A stretch of 64,000 nt of DNA, taken from assembly GCF_005406125.1 (NCBI RefSeq), contig NZ_BIXZ01000005.1:186001-250000 (forward strand), in the 5' to 3' direction. The translations under genes were made by a program, and so were the position numbers. The stretch is from Haloarcula mannanilytica. Lineage in GTDB: Archaea > Halobacteriota > Halobacteria > Halobacteriales > Haloarculaceae. How positions within the stretch are numbered: position 1 is the first letter of the stretch; each line of letters starts with the position of its first letter. Below the pieces are notes generated by a model. It was not told where the DNA came from and did no database searches. It saw only the letters and a program-made list of their open reading frames with translations. Shown here piece after piece: positions 35,051-44,139 of the stretch.

Positions 35051-35521
35051 ATGGACCTGCCACCGGACGAGCTGGCCGGCGTCGTCGACCTCTTTGGCTC
35101 GCTCACCAGGACGGAGCTTGTCGACGCCTGTGGCGAACTCGCCTTCAAGCAGGGCGTCGACGCCGACCCGGACGCAGTCGCGGCGGCCATCGACGACGCT
35201 ATCGACTCGTACCACCTCGTCGCCGTCGACGACCACGCCGCAGACACCGACGAAACGCTGCTGGTAGTCGGCCCGGTCGCGTTCCCGGCCCTGCCCGATG
35301 GCGCGGAAGACCTCCCGCACATCATGGACGTGCCGTCCCGCGACATCTCTCGTGACGCCGTCATCGAGGCCGTCAAGTCCCGGTTCCGAGAGGACGCAGT
35401 GATGGCCGTCAAGAACGGCGACGAGGACCGCGTGGAGACGTTGCTCGACGTGAGCTACGACATCGAAGCCTGGGAGAACGTCGAGATGGACGCTCTTCGT
35501 GATCGGCTCGACGACGTGTGA
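35051..35521 (+). CDS. Haloarchaeal protein (DUF7109-like)
   Basis: 156 residues, acidic, mixed alpha/beta: MDLPPDELAGVVDLFGSLTR, then a helical HTH-like segment (TELVDACGELAFKQGVDADPD), a beta part (YHLVAVDD, LLVVGPVAFP) and a helical end with a conserved ARG/Lys-rich stretch (RDAVIEAVKSRFREDA). It lies 32 bp after the MFS gene. I recognise this only as a conserved haloarchaeal family. No catalytic or metal motif. Confidence 0.75.
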   Translation: MDLPPDELAGVVDLFGSLTRTELVDACGELAFKQGVDADPDAVAAAIDDAIDSYHLVAVDDHAADTDETLLVVGPVAFPALPDGAEDLPHIMDVPSRDISRDAVIEAVKSRFREDAVMAVKNGDEDRVETLLDVSYDIEAWENVEMDALRDRLDDV

Positions 35522-35668
35522 GAGGTCCTTCGGATACGCAATCGCGGGTTCTATCGGGGAGACGGTTCCGAAGGGCCGGAACGGGGTCGCTGGCGTGCTG
35601 CCATTTAATTATACACTTCATGAGACCGAGCCACGCGAATTAAGACGGATCGTTACCTACCAAGAACT

Positions 35669-36289
35669 ATGCAGTTCGACCGGGTCGCGGCCCACGAGCC
35701 AGTCGTCGTTGACGATGAGAAACGGGAGGCGGCCGTCATCGCCCCGGTCGTCACGCGGCCGGAGGGCGAGTCAATACTGTTCACGAAACGCGCTGACCAC
35801 CTCCCGGACCATCCCGGACAGATGTCGTTCCCCGGCGGCGGCCGCGAGCCCGAGGACGAGGACCTGCTGCGGACCGCGCTCCGGGAGGCAAACGAGGAGA
35901 TCGGACTCGACCCGATGGCGGTCAACGTCGTCGGCCGGCTGGACGACATCAGAACTATCACGCACTACTCCGTGCGCCCCTTCGTTGGGCGGATTCCGGA
36001 CCGCGACTATCTGCCGTCGGACGAGGAGGTCGCCGAGGTCGTTCCGCTTCCGGTGTCGGAGCTGACGGACCTGGACAACTACGAGTCCGAGCACCGTGAC
36101 CACCCCCACTACGGCGAGATTCGGCTCCACTTCTTCTACGTCGACGGCTACACCGTCTGGGGCGCGACGGCGCGGATGCTCGTCCAGTTGCTCGAACTGG
36201 CGACCGACTGGCGGATGCCGCCCGAGCCGGACCGGTACATGGGGCCGGACGACGACCTGCCGCCGAGCGTGCGCGACGAGGTGGAGTGA
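35669..36289 (+). CDS. Nudix hydrolase (CoA pyrophosphatase-like)
   Basis: 206 residues. A perfect Nudix box runs from GGGREPEDEDLL to REANEEIGL (about residues 51-74), preceded by the NUDIX-CoA hallmark LPDHPGQMSFPGG. Family knowledge: CoA and acyl-CoA pyrophosphatases hydrolyse coenzyme A derivatives to 3',5'-ADP and phosphopantetheine. Usual length for the group. A 147 bp AT-richer gap upstream holds its promoter. Single gene; stop lies 75 bp before the next start. Confidence 0.88.
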   Translation: MQFDRVAAHEPVVVDDEKREAAVIAPVVTRPEGESILFTKRADHLPDHPGQMSFPGGGREPEDEDLLRTALREANEEIGLDPMAVNVVGRLDDIRTITHYSVRPFVGRIPDRDYLPSDEEVAEVVPLPVSELTDLDNYESEHRDHPHYGEIRLHFFYVDGYTVWGATARMLVQLLELATDWRMPPEPDRYMGPDDDLPPSVRDEVE

Positions 36290-36363
36290 CGCGGGGCCGT
36301 TGGCCGCGCTCGCGCTCGATAACGACAGGATTTTGCGACCCCGCGCCGTTGGTCGCGTACTGG

Positions 36364-37146
36364 ATGACCACGCTTACCGGTGCGACACTCGCGGCCGCCG
36401 GCATCGACGCAGTGGCGCTCAAACCCGCAGAAGTCGACGTTTCGCGAGCGGTTGATTTGGATGTCGACACGCTCGCAATCGACTACGAGGGGCCGACCCA
36501 CATCCCGGAGCCAAACACCATCGAGCGGCTGGCGTCGACCGCCACTGTACGCGTCACCACGCCGGTCCGGGCCGACGGCTTCGACCCGCTGGGCGACGAC
36601 AGCGCGCTCGACGCACTGCCGGCAGACGCGGGGCGCGTGCTGGTCGCCGGCCACAGCGCGTACCTCTCCGAGGACGAGGCTTCGCGGGCTGTCGCACCGC
36701 GACTACGGGCGGCCGTCGACGACGCCAGCAACCCCTGGGTCGGCACCGAGGGCATCGAGCGCCTCGCGCTGGCGGTCGGGGGCACGCAGTACGAACTCCT
36801 CTCCCGGACGACGGCTCGCGACGTGCAGACCCTCCGGACGGCCGGCTTCGAGGGGTCGATTGCCGTCTACGCCCCGCTCGTGCTCTCGAACAGCGAGGAC
36901 GCAGTGCTCGACGCCGTCGGCGACTACGCGGCTCGGCGCGGTCCGGTCCGAGATGCGCTGCCCGACGGCGCACCGACGGACAGCCGCGCGACGGGGCGAG
37001 CCAGAGACGTACTCACACAGGCCGTCCGCGACTACGCGCTCGTCGGCTCCGTCGAGACAGTCGCCGAACGAACCGAACGGCTCCGCGACATCGGCGTCGA
37101 CACTATCGTCGGCTATCCGGCGCGTGGACTCGACCCCTTCCTGTAG
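36364..37146 (+). CDS. Luciferase-like barrel protein, haloarchaeal (DUF7388-like)
   Basis: 260 residues from the ATG giving MTTLTGATLAA. It looks like a shortened (beta/alpha) barrel: TLAIDYEGP, RVLVAGHSAYLS, IERLALAVGG, and a C-terminus ALVGSVETVAERTERLRDIG with VDTIVGYPARG that resembles the end of bacterial luciferase-like monooxygenases. The flavin- or F420-binding part is not evident, so enzyme activity is uncertain. Its stop is followed at once by the next ATG, so it forms an operon with the FAD oxidoreductase; partner function is possible. Confidence 0.75.
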   Translation: MTTLTGATLAAAGIDAVALKPAEVDVSRAVDLDVDTLAIDYEGPTHIPEPNTIERLASTATVRVTTPVRADGFDPLGDDSALDALPADAGRVLVAGHSAYLSEDEASRAVAPRLRAAVDDASNPWVGTEGIERLALAVGGTQYELLSRTTARDVQTLRTAGFEGSIAVYAPLVLSNSEDAVLDAVGDYAARRGPVRDALPDGAPTDSRATGRARDVLTQAVRDYALVGSVETVAERTERLRDIGVDTIVGYPARGLDPFL

Positions 37147-38250
37147 ATGACCGTCGCCGTCGTCGGCGGCGGGGCCGTCGGCCTGTCCACCGCAACAGCG
37201 CTGGCCCGCCGCGGCGCTTCGGTGACGGTGTTCGAACGCGACGAACTGGGCAGCGGCGCGACCGGCCGCGCGGCCGGCCTCTGCTACGACGCCTTCGCTG
37301 ACGACGTGGACGCCGCCGTCGCCGCGGACGCCCTGTCTCGCTACCGCGACCTGGACCTCTTCGACCCCCAGCCCTACGTCTGGGTCGCGCGCGACGGGAG
37401 CGACGCCACGGCCGTCCGCGAGCAAATCGCACAGATGCAGCGAAACGGCGTCGTGGTCGAGACACTGACGCCAGCAGAACTCGGGGACCGCTACCCCGCG
37501 CTGGATACCAGCGGTATCGAGGTGGCCGGCCTCGCCCGCGACGCCGGCGTGCTCAACCCCGATTCCGTGGTGGCTACGCTCGCCAAGCAGGCCCGAGCGA
37601 ACGGTGCGACCATCGAGACGCACACCCCGGTGTCGCTGGCCTCGCCGACGAGCCTCGAAACCCCGTGTGGGACGCGGACGTTCGATGCGGTGGTCGTCGC
37701 GGCCGGCCCGGAAACGAAGCCGCTCGTCGCCGACGTTGGCGTCTCGCTCGCGCTGAAGGCCTACCGAGCACAGGCGCTCGTAACCGACCCGGTCGACGCC
37801 GCTCTCCCGTCGTTCTACGACGCGACGCGGGAGTTCTACTGGCGACCGAGAGACGACGCGCTGCTGGTCGGCGATGGCGCACACGAGGTCGACCCGGCGG
37901 ACTGGAACCCGGACGCGGACCCCGAGTTCGTCGACCGGAGCCTCAATCGAGTTGAAGAAGCGGCGGCACTCAGACCGGCGTGTGACCGGGCCTGGGCCGG
38001 CCTTTGCACCGCGACGCCTGACGGCGCGCCACTGGCCGGAGAAGTCGTCGACGGCCTGTGGGTGGCGACCGGCTGGCAGGGCCACGGGCTCATGCGCGCA
38101 CCGGCGATGGGCGACTATCTGGCGGCGGCCGTACTCGACCGCCCGAATCCGCTCTCCGAGCATCTGCCCGGGCGCGTCGACCCGACACGGTTTGACGGCT
38201 CCGAGACGTTCGCCGCGCTGGATGACCCGACGCGGGACTGGAACGAGTGA
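37147..38250 (+). CDS. FAD-dependent oxidoreductase (DAO family)
   Basis: 367 residues. The N-terminal dinucleotide-binding motif VAVVGGGAVGLSTATALARRG and the GATGRAAG segment mark the D-amino acid oxidase/glycine oxidase/sarcosine oxidase fold. The C-terminal FAD contact is in GLWVATGWQGHGLMRAPAMG. Substrate is probably an amine, amino acid or 2-hydroxy acid, not determinable here. Starts directly after the stop of the luciferase-like gene, so it is co-transcribed. Confidence 0.88.
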   Translation: MTVAVVGGGAVGLSTATALARRGASVTVFERDELGSGATGRAAGLCYDAFADDVDAAVAADALSRYRDLDLFDPQPYVWVARDGSDATAVREQIAQMQRNGVVVETLTPAELGDRYPALDTSGIEVAGLARDAGVLNPDSVVATLAKQARANGATIETHTPVSLASPTSLETPCGTRTFDAVVVAAGPETKPLVADVGVSLALKAYRAQALVTDPVDAALPSFYDATREFYWRPRDDALLVGDGAHEVDPADWNPDADPEFVDRSLNRVEEAAALRPACDRAWAGLCTATPDGAPLAGEVVDGLWVATGWQGHGLMRAPAMGDYLAAAVLDRPNPLSEHLPGRVDPTRFDGSETFAALDDPTRDWNE

Positions 38251-38280
38251 ATACGCTGTAAGAAAATATATACTGATTGG

Positions 38281-38829
38281 TCAGGCGTCGGTCTCGTCAT
38301 CTTCACCCGCGTCGGCTGAGTCGGCCACATCCTCGTCGTCGGCCGCGTCGCCCACATCAGCCGTTTCGCCGTCCGCATCCGCTTCGTGTCCTTCGTCCGC
38401 CCCGCCGTCGTCGGTTTCGACACCGACATCGGTCGCGTCGTCCTCGTCGTGGTCCGTCTCGGCTTTCGGGACACGAACGTGGAGGGTTCCGTTGCTCTTG
38501 AGCGTCGCCCGGGCCGTCTCCGGGTCGACGACGGCATCGCCCGGGAGGGTGACGCTCCCGTCGAGTGCGAGCCCGCGACCGGGGTAGCGCATCTCGAAGC
38601 CGTCGTAGAAGTCACGGAAGCGGTCGATGCGGACCTCCACGCGGTCGTCGACGTACCGGACCTGAATGTCCGATGCCGTCGTGCCGGGCGCGTCGAAGAC
38701 GATGAGGTAGGCGTCGTCCGATTCCAGCAGGTCCGACGGCAGCGGCTTGTTCTCCTGGACCCGACCGGCGGCCCGGCCGATGTTCTCGAAGATGGCGTTG
38801 CTGATGGACGAACCGATGTCGCGCATCAT
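38281..38829 (-). CDS. Hsp20/alpha-crystallin family protein with acidic tail
   Basis: 182 residues. The alpha-crystallin core spans about residues 30-120 (LPSDLLESDDAYLIVFDAPG; RVEVRIDRF; TARATLKSNGTLHVRVPK); the last strand bears the family sequence A-x-x-x-N-G-x-L. The IxI-like tail motif is replaced by an Asp/Glu/Ala-rich disordered C-terminus of about 60 residues. Known role: ATP-independent holdase chaperone. The start overlaps the stop of the upstream zinc-ribbon gene by 4 bp, so they share a transcript. Confidence 0.88.
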   Translation of the reverse strand: MMRDIGSSISNAIFENIGRAAGRVQENKPLPSDLLESDDAYLIVFDAPGTTASDIQVRYVDDRVEVRIDRFRDFYDGFEMRYPGRGLALDGSVTLPGDAVVDPETARATLKSNGTLHVRVPKAETDHDEDDATDVGVETDDGGADEGHEADADGETADVGDAADDEDVADSADAGEDDETDA

Positions 38830-38984
38830 AGTTCGATTTCGTCGAGGCAGTCCGTCCCGCCACAGTACGGACAGGAAAAGGCCGCGAGTTCGACATCGTC
38901 CGGCATATCGTACGTGTAGTGCATCTCGAACATGTCGAGTTCGCAGCTGTCGTCCGTGCAGACGACCTCCATAGTGGCTGGCAT
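38826..38984 (-). CDS. Short zinc-ribbon protein (DUF7559-like)
   Basis: 52 residues from the ATG giving MPATMEVVCTDDSCELDMFE. It has two Cys pairs: C-x4-C near the N-terminus and CPYCGGTDC near residue 38, so one or two zinc sites. The sequence FEMHYTYDMPDDVELAAF lies between. Its stop overlaps the start of the Hsp20 gene, which gives a two-gene unit zinc ribbon then chaperone. It may bind nucleic acid or a protein partner; function unknown. Confidence 0.8.
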   Translation of the reverse strand: MPATMEVVCTDDSCELDMFEMHYTYDMPDDVELAAFSCPYCGGTDCLDEIEL

Positions 38985-39089
38985 ACTATTCCGTTGGTCC
39001 GTCGGGGACAAACCCCTTACGGACGGGGAAGTGTTCGCTCCGCTCCTGGCAGTCCCAACATTGATGCCGTCACCGCCGCACTCAGAGGT

Positions 39090-39887
39090 ATGAGTGAACG
39101 CGTCCTCGGGGTGGACTTCAGCGGCGCAGCGGCCGCTGGCGACGCACTCTGGGTTACGGAAGCGACGCCGACGGAGAGGGGCCTGGACGTACAGCGATGC
39201 TACCGCGCGACAGACGAATGGGGTCGGGACCGCGAGACGGCCCATGCCGGCCTCCTCGACCGCATCACGGACGACGATGTCGGGACCGTCGGGCTGGATT
39301 TCCCGTTCAGCCTGCCCCAGGCGCTGCTGGACGCGCAGTGTGGGGGGACCTGGTCGGGCTTCGTCGACTGGCTCGCAAGCGGCAGCGGCCCGACCGACCC
39401 GGGCTCGCTCTCCGAGGCGTGCCGTCACACCGCCGAGATGGCGACCGGGAGCCGGGACCTGCGCCGGGAGACGGACTTCCGCCGCGGCGCGCTGTGTCCG
39501 TACACAAATCGAACCCGCAGCATGACCTTCTACGGTGTCCGGGACGTACTCGGGCCGCTGCGAGACGACGAGACGACAGCCGTCGTGCCGATGCAGGGCT
39601 GGGACGCCGACACGCTGGTCGCCGAGGTGTACCCCGCCGCGACGTTCGGCTGGCTGGGCTGCTACCGCGAGGGGTACAAGAACGTCGATGACCCCCGACA
39701 GCGCCGGGAAGCGAACGTCGCGGCGGTCGAAGCCTGCAGCGTCACCGTCGGCGAGCACCGCGACACTTACCTCGGGAACCACGACGCGCTGGACTCGCTG
39801 GCCGCTGCGGTTTCGGCGGGCCGGCTGGCCGACGGGGCGAGACCCCCTGCAGCAGGCCCCGAAAGCGAAGGCTGTATCTACGTCTGA
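39090..39887 (+). CDS. DUF429-family protein (RNase H-like fold)
   Basis: 265 residues. The start ERVLGVDFSGAAAAGDALW and the mid segment VGLDFPFSLP are the typical DUF429 signatures, a family with an RNase H-like fold and acidic active-site residues in the GxDFS strand. The C-terminus holds HDALDSLAAAVSAGRLA, the conserved Asp-containing helix. Family function is not established; a nuclease role is predicted. It is divergent from the zinc-ribbon/Hsp20 pair. Confidence 0.85.
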   Translation: MSERVLGVDFSGAAAAGDALWVTEATPTERGLDVQRCYRATDEWGRDRETAHAGLLDRITDDDVGTVGLDFPFSLPQALLDAQCGGTWSGFVDWLASGSGPTDPGSLSEACRHTAEMATGSRDLRRETDFRRGALCPYTNRTRSMTFYGVRDVLGPLRDDETTAVVPMQGWDADTLVAEVYPAATFGWLGCYREGYKNVDDPRQRREANVAAVEACSVTVGEHRDTYLGNHDALDSLAAAVSAGRLADGARPPAAGPESEGCIYV

Positions 39888-39956
39888 CGACGCAGCGGCG
39901 TCACCATCTCCGGGGCGAAGCCCGGCATATATCAGTTTCCGCGCCAACTACCGTCT

Positions 39957-41879
39957 ATGCCTGCCGACCAGGGCGGCTTCGAGGGCGTCCGCGAGAATGT
40001 CGACGGCCACCCGATGGTCAAGCTCGTCGGCTACGCTACCCCCTACTGGCTGCGGCTGTTCGTCGGTATCGTCGCGGCGTTCTGTACCCGGTTCGCCCGT
40101 CTGGTGCCGCCGATAATCGTCGCCGCCGCCATCGACCGCGTCGTCCTCAGTAGCGGCGAGGCGGGGCTGCTGACCGACGCCGGCCTGTTGCCGCCCGGCG
40201 AGATAACGGGCGAAGCTGCCCGTATCGCCTTCCTCCAGCGGCTCGTCGTCATCGCGGCCATCGCGTATCTCATCCGGTCGGCGACGCGTTTCGCCTCCAG
40301 ATATCTCCTGCAATCGAGCGCCCAGAAGATACAGCGGGACCTCAGAAACGACACGTACGACCACCTCCAGCACCTCTCGCTGTCTTTCTTTGCGAACCAC
40401 CAGACCGGCGGGATGATGTCGATACTCAACAGCGACATCAACCGCCTGGAATCGTTCCTCAACACGGAGTTCCGTCAGATGATTCGGGTGGTGGCGACCG
40501 TCGGCGGTATCGCGGTCATCCTCTACACCTACTCGCCGAAACTAGCGCTCATCGCGCTCGCGCCGGTTCCGATTATCGGCGTCGCCAGCGGCTTCTTCCT
40601 CACCTGGATCGAGCCCCGCTACCGCTCCATCCGCCAGACGGTCTCGCGGCTCAACACCCGGCTGGAGAACAATCTCAGCGGCGCGCCGGTTATCAAGGCC
40701 TTCGACCGATACGACTTCGAGCGCGAGCGCGTAACTGAACAGAGCCAGGAGTACCACGATGAGAAGGTCGCAGCGCTCCGCATCCGCCGGGCATTCTTCG
40801 CCGGCCTGCGGCTGCTGACCGGCATCGTGTTCGTCCTGATTCTATATGTCGCCGGGATGGACTTCATCACGAACCCTGAAAGCGAAGCAGCGCTGTCAAC
40901 AGGGGCCTTCACCGCCTTCTTCCTCTACATCCGCCGGCTCTACTCGCCGATGCGGCGGGTCGGCAAATCTGCGAACAAGTACCAGCTCGCGAAATCCAGC
41001 GCCGAGCGCGTGTTCGGCCTGCTGGGGCAGGAACCCGAGGTCACTGACCCCGCGGACCCCTACGAACCCGACAGCGTCGACGGGGCGGTCGAGTTCGACG
41101 ACGTGACCTTCGGCTACGGCGACGAGCCGCCGGTCGTCCGCGATGTCTCGCTGGACGTACCTGATGGGGCAACAGTCGGCCTTGCTGGGGCGACTGGAGC
41201 CGGTAAATCGACGCTGCTGAAGTTAGTACCGCGGTTTCACGACGTGGACGCCGGAGCGGTCCGAGTGGACGGCGTCGACGTGCGCGAGTACGGCCTCCAG
41301 AGTCTGCGGAGCGAAATCGCCATCGTCGAACAGCAGCCATACCTGTTCTCGGGGACGGTCGCCGAGAACATCGCCTACGGGGACCGCGAGGTGCTTGACG
41401 CCGAGCAGTCAGATAGTGAGGTGCGAGAGACTGGCTGGGAAACGGCACGCGATCGCGTCCGCGACGCGGCGAAGGCCGCCCAGGCCCACGAGTTCATTCG
41501 GGACCTGCCGGAGGGGTACGACACCCAGATCGGCGAGCGCGGTATCAAGCTTTCAGGCGGCCAGCGCCAGCGGGTCGCCATCGCCCGCGCCCTGTTGAAC
41601 GACCCCGAAATCATCATCTTCGACGAGGCGACCAGCGACGTTGACACGGAGACCGAGGACCGCATCCAGGAGAGCATCGAGCAACTGGTCGCGGACCGAA
41701 CCGCCTTCGTCATCGCGCATCGCCTCTCCACGATTCAGGACGCCGACCGCATTGTCGTGATGGACGACGGCGAAATCGTTGAACGGGGCAGCCACGCCGA
41801 CCTGCTCGCGGCCGACGGCGACTACGCCGACCTCTGGCACGCCCAGGCCGACGACCGGGCGGTCAGCGCCGACGACTGA
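39957..41879 (+). CDS. ABC exporter (fused permease and ATPase)
   Basis: 640 residues. Residues 1 to about 335 are the six-helix ABC transmembrane domain with LSLSFFANHQTGGMMSILN and RLYSPMRRVG motifs; about 365-630 the nucleotide-binding domain with Walker A GATGAGKST, signature LSGGQRQRVA, Walker B EIIIFDEATSDVD and an H-loop IAHRLST. A half-transporter that must dimerise, of the MsbA/lipid- and drug-export type. It has a cytoplasmic N-terminal extension of about 20 residues. Substrate unknown. Confidence 0.92.
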   Translation: MPADQGGFEGVRENVDGHPMVKLVGYATPYWLRLFVGIVAAFCTRFARLVPPIIVAAAIDRVVLSSGEAGLLTDAGLLPPGEITGEAARIAFLQRLVVIAAIAYLIRSATRFASRYLLQSSAQKIQRDLRNDTYDHLQHLSLSFFANHQTGGMMSILNSDINRLESFLNTEFRQMIRVVATVGGIAVILYTYSPKLALIALAPVPIIGVASGFFLTWIEPRYRSIRQTVSRLNTRLENNLSGAPVIKAFDRYDFERERVTEQSQEYHDEKVAALRIRRAFFAGLRLLTGIVFVLILYVAGMDFITNPESEAALSTGAFTAFFLYIRRLYSPMRRVGKSANKYQLAKSSAERVFGLLGQEPEVTDPADPYEPDSVDGAVEFDDVTFGYGDEPPVVRDVSLDVPDGATVGLAGATGAGKSTLLKLVPRFHDVDAGAVRVDGVDVREYGLQSLRSEIAIVEQQPYLFSGTVAENIAYGDREVLDAEQSDSEVRETGWETARDRVRDAAKAAQAHEFIRDLPEGYDTQIGERGIKLSGGQRQRVAIARALLNDPEIIIFDEATSDVDTETEDRIQESIEQLVADRTAFVIAHRLSTIQDADRIVVMDDGEIVERGSHADLLAADGDYADLWHAQADDRAVSADD

Positions 41880-41941
41880 CTCGACGGGGAGACTGTTTGC
41901 CTGACCGACACTTCCTTGGTCCGCCGCGTCGTGGGCGACGT

Positions 41942-42286
41942 ATGGCGTCCGAACCACCGGCGCTCGGCCGCGTCCGAACGATTGCGCATCTGCTCGACGA
42001 GAGCGTCCGGGTCCCCGGAACCGGCTTCCGCGTCGGCCTCGACCCGCTGCTGGGCCTGGTCCCGTTCGTCGGCGACGTGCTGGCCGCGCTCTGCTCGCTG
42101 TACATCGTCGCCGAGGCCGCCCGGCTCGGCGTCCGCAAGCGGACGCTGGTCCGGATGCTATTCAACGTCGCCCTAGACACGTTGGTCGGGAGCGTCCCGT
42201 TCGTCGGCGACTTCTTCGACGCCTACTGGAAGGCTAACGTCAAGAACGCCAAGCTGGTCGCAGCTGCGCTTGACGCCGACAGTTGA
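41942..42286 (+). CDS. DUF4112 family membrane protein
   Basis: 114 residues with the DUF4112 pattern: two halves that both contain a GLVPFVGD-type motif (LLGLVPFVGDVLAAL and LVGSVPFVGDFFDA), one clear hydrophobic helix in the first half and one weaker in the second. Widely distributed family with no established function. It follows the ABC exporter by 62 bp and precedes the radical SAM gene by 45 bp, so it could be part of either transcript. Confidence 0.85.
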   Translation: MASEPPALGRVRTIAHLLDESVRVPGTGFRVGLDPLLGLVPFVGDVLAALCSLYIVAEAARLGVRKRTLVRMLFNVALDTLVGSVPFVGDFFDAYWKANVKNAKLVAAALDADS

Positions 42287-42331
42287 GGTCGACCAGACAC
42301 GGTTTTAGGCGTCGAGCGTCAAGCGCCGCGT

Positions 42332-44071
42332 ATGACTGACCCCGAGACGCTCGACGTGACCATCGTCGACGGCTACGTCGACGAACCCGCACACTTCGGG
42401 GTGCCGCCGTACATCTCGACGTATCCGCGGTACGCCGCCGGGGCGCTCGTCGACGCCGGCGTCCCCCGCGAGCGAATCACGTACCACACCATCGACGAAC
42501 TCCGCGAGGACAACGCCGTCTGGCGCGACGTGGAAGACGCCGACCTCATGGTGTACGTCGGCGGCATGACCGTCCCCGGCAAGTACGTCGGCGGGACGCC
42601 GGCCGAACCCGACGAGGTCCGCGAACTGGCCTGGACGGCCAATGGGACCTCCATCATGGGCGGGCCGGTCCGCTTCGGCGTCGGCGAGGCCAACGAGGGC
42701 GCGAGCGAGACGGCCCGTGACGACCTCGATTTCGACTTCCTGGCGATGGCCGACGCGGAGGCAGCCGTCTACGACCTCGTCGAGTCCGGCCTCGAAGGGT
42801 TCAACGACCGCTACCGGGACATCGAGGAGGAGACGCGCTGGGCGCGGGCCGGCGCGTTCGTCGTCGAACAGCACCCGAACCACCCGGACTACCTCATCTG
42901 CGAGATGGAGACCTCCCGGGGCTGTCCGTACCGGTGTTCGTTTTGCACGGAGCCGATGTACGGCAACCCGGACTTCCGACCGCCCGAGAGCGTCGTCGAC
43001 GAGGTCGACGCCCTCTCGGACCGCGGCGTGAAGCACTTCCGGCTCGGTCGGCAGGCCGACATCCTGGCCTACGGCGGTGACGGCGAAGCGCCCAACCCCG
43101 ATGCCCTCCGACGGCTCTACGGCGGCATCCGCGAGGTCGCGCCGGACCTGGAGACGCTGCATCTGGACAACATGAACCCCATCACGGTCGTCAAGTGGCC
43201 CGAGAAGGCCCGCGAGGGGATTCGCATCATCGCCGAACACAATACGCCCGGCGACACCGCCGCCTTCGGCTTGGAATCCGCCGATCCCGACGTGATGAGC
43301 GACAACAACCTCAACGTCACCGCGGACCAGTGTTTTGAAGCGGTGAAAATCGTCAACGAGGTCGCGGGCTGGCGACCCGGCGGTGACGGCGACCCGCGGA
43401 CCGACGCGGATGGGTCAGCCCCTAACTTCGGCGACGACGCCGCCCGCCGGCTTCCGAAACTGCTGCCCGGCATCAACCTCGTTCACGGGCTGAAAGGCGA
43501 GACGCGGGAGACCTTCGAGCACAACAAGCGGTTCCTCCAGCGGGTCTACGACGAGGGGCTCATGCTCCGCCGGGTGAACATCCGGCAGGTGATGGCCTTC
43601 GAGGGGACCGACATGGCCGAGACCGGCGCGGACATCGCCAAGGACCACAAACAACTGTTCAAGCAGTACAAACAGGAGGTCCGCGAGACCATCGACAACC
43701 CGATGCTCCAGCGGGTCGCACCGCCGGGGACGATACTGCCCGACGTGCATCTGGAGTACCACCAGGACGGCAAGACCTTCGGCCGCCAACTGGGGACCTA
43801 TCCGCTCCTTGTGGGCATCCCTGGTGAGCGCGAACTCGGCTCCGTCGTCGACATCGCGGTCACCGACCACGGCTACCGCTCGGTCACCGGCGTTCCCTAC
43901 CCGCTCGATCTCAACAGCGCGTCGATGAACGAACTCACTGCGATTCCCGGCATCGGCCGGAGTACCGCCGGCGACGTGGTGGTAAACAGACCCTACGAGT
44001 CGGTCGGCGACATTGACGTAGACTCTATCGAACGCTTCGTGACCGCCCAGTCGCCGGAAGGCGCTGACTAA
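42332..44071 (+). CDS. Radical SAM enzyme with B12-binding-like and HhH domains
   Basis: 579 residues. About residues 1-185 form a Rossmann-like domain of the type that binds cobalamin in other radical SAM proteins; no canonical D-x-H-x2-G is obvious, so binding is uncertain. The iron-sulfur motif is in TSRGCPYRCSFCTEP (C-x3-C-x2-C), and the central barrel continues through LETLHLDNMNPI. The C-terminal helix-hairpin-helix LNSASMNELTAIPGIGRS suggests DNA or RNA contact. Archaeal proteins of this arrangement are conserved but of unknown substrate. Confidence 0.88.
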   Translation: MTDPETLDVTIVDGYVDEPAHFGVPPYISTYPRYAAGALVDAGVPRERITYHTIDELREDNAVWRDVEDADLMVYVGGMTVPGKYVGGTPAEPDEVRELAWTANGTSIMGGPVRFGVGEANEGASETARDDLDFDFLAMADAEAAVYDLVESGLEGFNDRYRDIEEETRWARAGAFVVEQHPNHPDYLICEMETSRGCPYRCSFCTEPMYGNPDFRPPESVVDEVDALSDRGVKHFRLGRQADILAYGGDGEAPNPDALRRLYGGIREVAPDLETLHLDNMNPITVVKWPEKAREGIRIIAEHNTPGDTAAFGLESADPDVMSDNNLNVTADQCFEAVKIVNEVAGWRPGGDGDPRTDADGSAPNFGDDAARRLPKLLPGINLVHGLKGETRETFEHNKRFLQRVYDEGLMLRRVNIRQVMAFEGTDMAETGADIAKDHKQLFKQYKQEVRETIDNPMLQRVAPPGTILPDVHLEYHQDGKTFGRQLGTYPLLVGIPGERELGSVVDIAVTDHGYRSVTGVPYPLDLNSASMNELTAIPGIGRSTAGDVVVNRPYESVGDIDVDSIERFVTAQSPEGAD

Positions 44072-44139
44072 CGGCTGGCTCGGTCCCGTCAGCGTATCGA
44101 ACGGAAAGTACTTTTCACTCCGGGGATGACCAAGAGCGT

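Noticed and set aside
39957-41879. Pairing of the ABC half-transporter with the following DUF4112 gene as a subunit
   Set aside because: The exporter is a complete half-transporter that normally homodimerises, and the DUF4112 protein has no known link; the 62 bp gap alone is not support.
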